Below are positions 60,806 to 64,000 of a stretch of 64,000 nt of DNA, in pieces. The position numbers and the translations under genes are program-made. Position 1 is the stretch's first letter; every line of letters starts with the position of its first letter. The stretch comes from Azospirillum sp. TSA2s (GTDB taxonomy: Bacteria; Pseudomonadota; Alphaproteobacteria; Azospirillales; Azospirillaceae). The stretch covers positions 434,001-498,000 of the forward strand of contig NZ_CP039647.1 of NCBI RefSeq assembly GCF_004923315.1, given 5' to 3'. The notes under the pieces are model-generated. The model had not been told where the DNA came from. It saw only the letters and a list, made by a program, of their open reading frames with translations, and made no database searches.

Positions 60806-61213
60806 CTACTGCGCTTCCGGCGCCATGAGAACGACGGACGGGAAATACGAACGGTAGCGTTTGGCATCGCGGGTCAGCAGCGGCAGCCCGAGCACGGCGG
60901 CATGGGCGCCGATGAAGAAATCCGGCAGCACGCCCGAACGGGCGCCGCCCGCGGTGCGATAGCGGCGAAACGCCTTGCCGGCCAGGAACAAGGCCTCGCG
61001 CGGGATCTCTTCCATGGCGATCCCGGCCTCGTCGAGCAGATCGTCAAGGTCTTCGATCCGGTCGAAGCCCACCGACAGTTCGGCATAGACCACGTCGTTG
61101 ATGATCAGCGGTCCCTTGACGGCGGCACCGTCCAATTGCCGGATGGACCAGTCCGCCCAAACCGGATCGTTCGTCACGAGATCGAGCAGGACATTGGTGT
61201 CGACCAAGGTCAT
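60806..61213 (-). CDS. vapC: PIN-domain ribonuclease toxin, VapC family (second)
   Basis: A 135-residue PIN protein. Acidic residues occur in LVDTNVLLDLVTND (Asp5), VVYAELSVGFDRIEDLDDLL (Glu about 45), LPDFFIGAHAAVLGLPLLTR (Asp about 98) and TRDAKRYRSYFP (Asp about 116), the full PIN set. It follows its AbrB-type antitoxin gene after six bases, the normal vapBC order. It cuts RNA when the antitoxin is lost. The pair is flanked by 22-bp direct repeats. Confidence 0.93.
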   Translation of the reverse strand: MTLVDTNVLLDLVTNDPVWADWSIRQLDGAAVKGPLIINDVVYAELSVGFDRIEDLDDLLDEAGIAMEEIPREALFLAGKAFRRYRTAGGARSGVLPDFFIGAHAAVLGLPLLTRDAKRYRSYFPSVVLMAPEAQ

Positions 61214-61219
61214 CGGCGG

Positions 61220-61456
61220 TCAGTCCTCGCCACGCGTCAACGCCATGATCTGGTCAGTGCTCAGGCCCGCGGTGGCGCGGCCCCGCAGGCGCTCGAACCG
61301 GCTCTTTGCCGGAAGCGTTCGGTCCGCCGGTCTCAGAATGACGCGCCCGTCCTCCGCGATCTCGAATTCCACGGCACTGCCGGGACCGAGACCCAGACGA
61401 TCGCGGATGGGCTTGGGAATGGTGACTTGCCCTTTGGTGGTGAGCGTCGTGGCCAT
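61220..61456 (-). CDS. vapB: AbrB/SpoVT-fold antitoxin, VapB family
   Basis: A 78-residue DNA-binding antitoxin. The swapped-hairpin AbrB domain TTLTTKGQVTIPKPIRDRLG with LGPGSAVEFEIAEDGRVIL occupies residues 3-45, and a basic/hydrophobic tail that would wrap VapC follows. ATG at 61456. A 17-bp perfect palindrome at 61483-61499 lies 27 bases upstream, the expected autorepression site. Confidence 0.92.
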   Translation of the reverse strand: MATTLTTKGQVTIPKPIRDRLGLGPGSAVEFEIAEDGRVILRPADRTLPAKSRFERLRGRATAGLSTDQIMALTRGED

Positions 61457-61482
61457 GGCCGCCTCGGTAATACCAGTGCGAT

Positions 61483-61499
61483 GCTAAGTATTACTTAGC
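61483..61499. promoter_or_regulatory. palindromic operator upstream of vapBC
   Basis: GCTAAGT-ATT-ACTTAGC is a perfect 7-3-7 inverted repeat 27 bases before the vapB start; a smaller one, GGTA-A-TACC, lies at 61466-61474. Antitoxins of this fold autorepress through such sites. Confidence 0.65.
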
Positions 61500-61569
61500 G
61501 CGTTCCAGGGCCTTCCGCAAGGGAACCGGGCTGGGCTGCCAATACATCCCGGACGTCGTGGAAGGGGCC

Positions 61570-61591
61570 GAGGCGCTGCTGTCGGCCGCCG
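61570..61591. repeat. 22-bp direct repeat, right copy, flanking vapBC
   Basis: Identical over 22 bases to 60781-60802. Just upstream, 61500-61569 reads in part as if it continued a protein, but no EAL C terminus is convincing. Confidence 0.7.
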
Positions 61592-61609
61592 CCTCGGATT
61601 GGCGGTGGT

Positions 61610-62038
61610 TTAAAAATCCGGCGTTCCGATGTCGTAGGCATGGTCGGCCACCCAGTTACGAAACGAATCCTCGGTCATCGTGCCGGCGGCAAGTGCAAGA
61701 ATGATGTCGGCAGCCTCACGTTCTGAGGCATCCAGTTCGAACCCATTGAGACCGAGTACGAGGCCGAGAGTGATGAACGCGGCACGCTTGTTGCCGTCCA
61801 CGAATGGATGATTGCGGCAGACGCTGGCGCAGACCGCGGCGGCGAGGTCGAAGATGGTCAACCGCCCGTCACCATAGGCCATGAGCTGGAACGGCCGTGC
61901 CAACGAGGCCTCCAGTGCTCCCAGATCGCGGATGCCGGGTGCTCCGCCATGCTCAGTCAGAAGCTCGCCATGCAGATCGAGCACCGCCTGGAGCGGCGGG
62001 TTGACGTAAGGACGGCCCTGGATGGTGGGTTCGTCCAT
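61610..62038 (-). CDS. doc: Fic-domain toxin, Doc type
   Basis: A 142-residue Doc-family Fic protein. It starts IQGRPYVNPPLQAVLDLHGE and ends VADHAYDIGTPDF, and the Fic motif is CRNHPFVDGNKRAAFITLGL (about residues 76-95). In P1 Doc the Fic fold phosphorylates EF-Tu rather than adding AMP. The motif here keeps HxFxxGNKR with Asp before Gly (HPFVDGNKR); classical Fic has HPFxDGNGR, and the Gly-to-Lys change is the mark of Doc kinases. It follows an AbrB-type antitoxin gene after five bases. Confidence 0.93.
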   Translation of the reverse strand: MDEPTIQGRPYVNPPLQAVLDLHGELLTEHGGAPGIRDLGALEASLARPFQLMAYGDGRLTIFDLAAAVCASVCRNHPFVDGNKRAAFITLGLVLGLNGFELDASEREAADIILALAAGTMTEDSFRNWVADHAYDIGTPDF

Positions 62039-62043
62039 GGAGA

Positions 62044-62268
62044 TTACTTGGACAGAATGTCCATGGTGCGGCGGTAGCGCGCGGCAAAGCGTCGGCCTAC
62101 ATCCATGGCATGGTTGTAGGTATCGTCAGCCTTGGCAATTTCGATCCGCCCGTCGCGCACTTCGACGGCCACCTCATCGCCACGGTCGAGGCCAGCCGCC
62201 GCCAGAACCTCCCGCGGCAGCGTGAGACCCGTTGAGTTGCCGATCCTGGTGAGCTTTGTGGTGTGCAC
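62044..62268 (-). CDS. AbrB/MazE-fold antitoxin partner of the Doc-type toxin
   Basis: A 74-residue antitoxin starting at GTG 62268: KLTRIGNSTGLTLPREVLAA and AGLDRGDEVAVEVRDGRIEI form the AbrB/MazE DNA-binding fold, and DDTYNHAMDVGRRFAARYRR, a helix matching the Phd/DarA-type Fic-neutralising tail, follows. AbrB-Doc pairs are known alternatives to Phd-Doc. A promoter overlapping a near-perfect inverted repeat lies 24-53 bases upstream. Confidence 0.9.
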   Translation of the reverse strand: MHTTKLTRIGNSTGLTLPREVLAAAGLDRGDEVAVEVRDGRIEIAKADDTYNHAMDVGRRFAARYRRTMDILSK

Positions 62269-62291
62269 GGACGCCTCCTCACAGTCAACGC

Positions 62292-62321
62292 ATTATGTAA
62301 TGACGCTTGTTATTACGTCAA
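62292..62321 (-). promoter_or_regulatory. promoter with embedded operator for the AbrB-Doc pair
   Basis: On the minus strand TTGACG (62321-62316), an 18-base spacer and CATAAT (62297-62292). The inverted repeat GTAATGAC-GCTT-GTTATTAC (62297-62316, seven of eight pairs) fills the spacer. Antitoxin bound there would block RNA polymerase. Confidence 0.65.
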
Positions 62322-62379
62322 GGCCCATGGGCTGCCGTTTCGCAGGAAACGACCACCGCCCAACTGGCTTCCTGCGCTG

Positions 62380-64000
62380 TCATCCCAGGCATGGAGCGTC
62401 ATCCGAAAGAGCCAAAGCCTGTACCTCGCGGACCAACCCGTCGACCAATGCCGCCGAATCCTGGGGGCGGAACAGGGCGCCGGCATATTCCAGCCGCAGG
62501 ACCAGCGTGTCACGTGGCACCACCACCAGGGTCAGCGGATAGCTCATCCGCCCGCGGTTGCCGACCTCGCGGAAGGACAGGGTTGCGCGTTCGCTTTGCC
62601 GCAGGGCGGCGTCAACCGGATAATTCTCGAAAATCATGATGCTGTCGAAGGGGGCGGAGGCCGGGTCGGTCCAGCATTGAAGGGCCGGCGGCGGCGCATG
62701 CTCGTGTTGACAGGCGGCGATGTTGGCGGCCAGCAGCCCGCGCAGCCAGTCGTCTTCACGGTCTTCTTCGTGGGTGCCGGCCTCGACCACCTCGTGGACC
62801 AGCGGCAGGACGCCCACCAGCAGGCCGGTCACCTGGTCGATCCCCGGCATCTCGGCGGACCGGCCAGACATGACGGCGCCGAAGCCGACCGTGTTCTGTC
62901 CGCACAGCCGGGCCAAAAGCCGCAACCAACCGGCCTGGATCAGCGTGTTCAGCGTTACCTTCCGGGCGCTGGCGAAGCGCAGGAGCTGCTGCACAGCCGC
63001 CTCGTCGATGATGCGCTCATCGGCCCCGTCCGGCCCGGGTTCATCCGGGGGCGGCAGGATGGCGGTCAGGTGGGTGGGAGCCGGCAGGGCGGCGAGACAG
63101 GACCGCCAATGGGCGTGCGCGGCGGCGCGATCCTGCGCCCGGCTGTGCGCCTGAGTCCAGGCGACCAGATCGCGGACACGCACTGCCGGCGGGGGCACCG
63201 GCTCCCCATCGTAAAGCCGCAGGATCTCGCCCAGCAGGCGCGACATGCTCCAGCCGTCGAGCAGCGCGTGGTGCCAGGTCCATAGGAAGCGGTGGGTGGA
63301 AGGGCCGGTGCGCGCCAGCGCGACCCGCATCAGGGGCGCCTCGGCGAAATCGAAGCCGCGGTGGTACTCGTCGTCGCACAGGTGCTGCCAGGATGCGTCA
63401 TGATCGGGTTCGCCGCGCAAGTCGAGCAGGGTGAAGGGTAGCTCCGCGGTCTTGCGCACGACCATGACCGGCTTGTTGACGCCGTCGCGCACCAGGGCGC
63501 CGCGCAGCACGTCGTGACGAGCGATCACCGTGCCCCACACCGCCGCCAGCCGATCGACGTCCAGCCCGTCGATGGCCGCCCAGACCTGGACGGTGTAGGC
63601 CCGGGACCGCGGGTTGGCGAAGCCGTGATGCAGCATCGCCGACTGCATCGGGGTCAGCGGCAGGATGTCGGCGATGGCGGGGGCGGGCACCGGCAGGGCA
63701 TCGATCTGCGCTTGGCTCAGCGGGACGAGCGGGAAATCGGACGGGGTCGCCTGACCCGCCTCGACGCCGGCGCAGTGGGCAGCCAGCTCCGCCAATGTGG
63801 CCCGGACATCGTCCATCAGGCCGGCGATCATTCCGTCGGGGAAGAGGGCGCGGCTGGCACGGGCGTGCAGGACCAGTTCGCCGGCCATCACCTGCCCGTC
63901 GATGGAGATCATGGCGCCCAGCGGTGCATCGGGATCGGTGCCGGTGCCGCACTCCTCGGGGGCCGGACGCCAGGGAGCGTCGTCCGCGGCATCGAACTGG
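62380..64000 (-). CDS. non-ribosomal peptide synthetase, C-terminal part (epimerisation-like end plus last condensation domain)
   Basis: The frame enters from beyond the window end and covers 540 residues. The first 75 (from QFDAADDAPWRPAPEE through VMAGELVLHARASRALFPDG) match the end of an epimerisation or preceding condensation domain. The next domain starts PLSQAQIDALPVPAPAIADI, ILPLTPMQSAMLHHGF, carries the catalytic WTWHHALLDGWSMSRLLGEI (HHxxxDGWS) and latching motifs (FGAVMSGRSAEMPGIDQVTG), and ends at a stop at 62380 without carrier or thioesterase domain. It forms peptide bonds on an assembly line. A terminal C domain may release product by cyclisation or condensation, or mark a truncation. 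Confidence 0.9.
   Translation of the reverse strand, partial: QFDAADDAPWRPAPEECGTGTDPDAPLGAMISIDGQVMAGELVLHARASRALFPDGMIAGLMDDVRATLAELAAHCAGVEAGQATPSDFPLVPLSQAQIDALPVPAPAIADILPLTPMQSAMLHHGFANPRSRAYTVQVWAAIDGLDVDRLAAVWGTVIARHDVLRGALVRDGVNKPVMVVRKTAELPFTLLDLRGEPDHDASWQHLCDDEYHRGFDFAEAPLMRVALARTGPSTHRFLWTWHHALLDGWSMSRLLGEILRLYDGEPVPPPAVRVRDLVAWTQAHSRAQDRAAAHAHWRSCLAALPAPTHLTAILPPPDEPGPDGADERIIDEAAVQQLLRFASARKVTLNTLIQAGWLRLLARLCGQNTVGFGAVMSGRSAEMPGIDQVTGLLVGVLPLVHEVVEAGTHEEDREDDWLRGLLAANIAACQHEHAPPPALQCWTDPASAPFDSIMIFENYPVDAALRQSERATLSFREVGNRGRMSYPLTLVVVPRDTLVLRLEYAGALFRPQDSAALVDGLVREVQALALSDDAPCLG

Overview
The window is high-GC DNA from an alphaproteobacterium. The mix of solute-binding-protein transport operons, FadR/LysR regulators, IS elements, toxin-antitoxin pairs and the edge of an NRPS gene fits a plant- or soil-associated Rhodospirillales such as Azospirillum, probably a large plasmid or other accessory replicon. 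No rRNA, tRNA, replication or housekeeping gene was seen, so the genus is an inference from gene style only.

Layout. (1) 0-6 kb: a VapC toxin and a pile of insertion sequences. Three related IS5-family copies occur in the window (near 0.8-1.45, 2.1-6.0 and 50.1-51.2 kb). The second is split by a complete IS21-family element whose 8-bp target duplication is still readable. (2) 6.2-14.2 kb: a divergent FadR-type regulator facing an operon for a polar-amino-acid-type ABC importer, a ureidoglycolate lyase-like protein, a class V aminotransferase-like protein and a dihydropyrimidinase/hydantoinase. A convergent CynX/NimT-type MFS exporter ends at a shared hairpin. (3) 14.4-15.7 kb: IS remnants and an IS6-family transposase. 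(4) 15.9-27.1 kb: a LysR regulator facing an eleven-gene operon: SsuB-like ATPase, a permease fused from two permease domains, amidohydrolase, solute-binding protein, three SDR enzymes, a sugar-isomerase-like TIM barrel, a cysteine-dioxygenase-like cupin, a ThuA-like protein and a TauD/TfdA dioxygenase. I do not recognise this combination; it is the best candidate for an undescribed pathway. (5) 27.1-40 kb, minus strand: an acyl-CoA catabolic set (CoA transferase, HMG-CoA-lyase-like enzyme, acyl-CoA ligase and dehydrogenase, complete Liv-type ABC transporter, thiolase with DUF35 partner, enoyl-CoA hydratase, amidohydrolase). It is preceded by a near-perfect sigma-54 promoter and a divergent PrpR-type sigma-54 activator with repeated upstream sites. 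(6) 42.2-50 kb: a second acyl-CoA set (ligase, dehydrogenase, phytanoyl-CoA-type dioxygenase, alcohol dehydrogenase, enoyl-CoA hydratase, a Liv-type binding protein with no permease of its own, and an FCD-type GntR regulator). A 15-bp motif shared between the 37.8 and 45.0 kb promoter regions suggests common control. (7) 51.2-56.3 kb: a small decaying detoxification-type cluster (VOC, alpha/beta hydrolase, frameshifted SDR, 3-hydroxyisobutyrate-dehydrogenase-like enzyme, frameshifted EthD) with a divergent LysR gene. (8) 56.4-64 kb: a second IS21-family element joining a Tn5/IS4-like transposase fragment to a beheaded ELWxxDGT-repeat protein, an EAL-domain fragment, a VapBC pair between 22-bp direct repeats, a Doc-type Fic/AbrB pair with a palindromic operator-promoter, and the last condensation domain of an NRPS running off the window.

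Most operons show translational coupling (ATGA or TGATG overlaps), which strongly supports the gene starts given. The four catabolic blocks each pair a solute importer or binding protein with enzymes and a linked regulator. Substrates are not evident from sequence alone.
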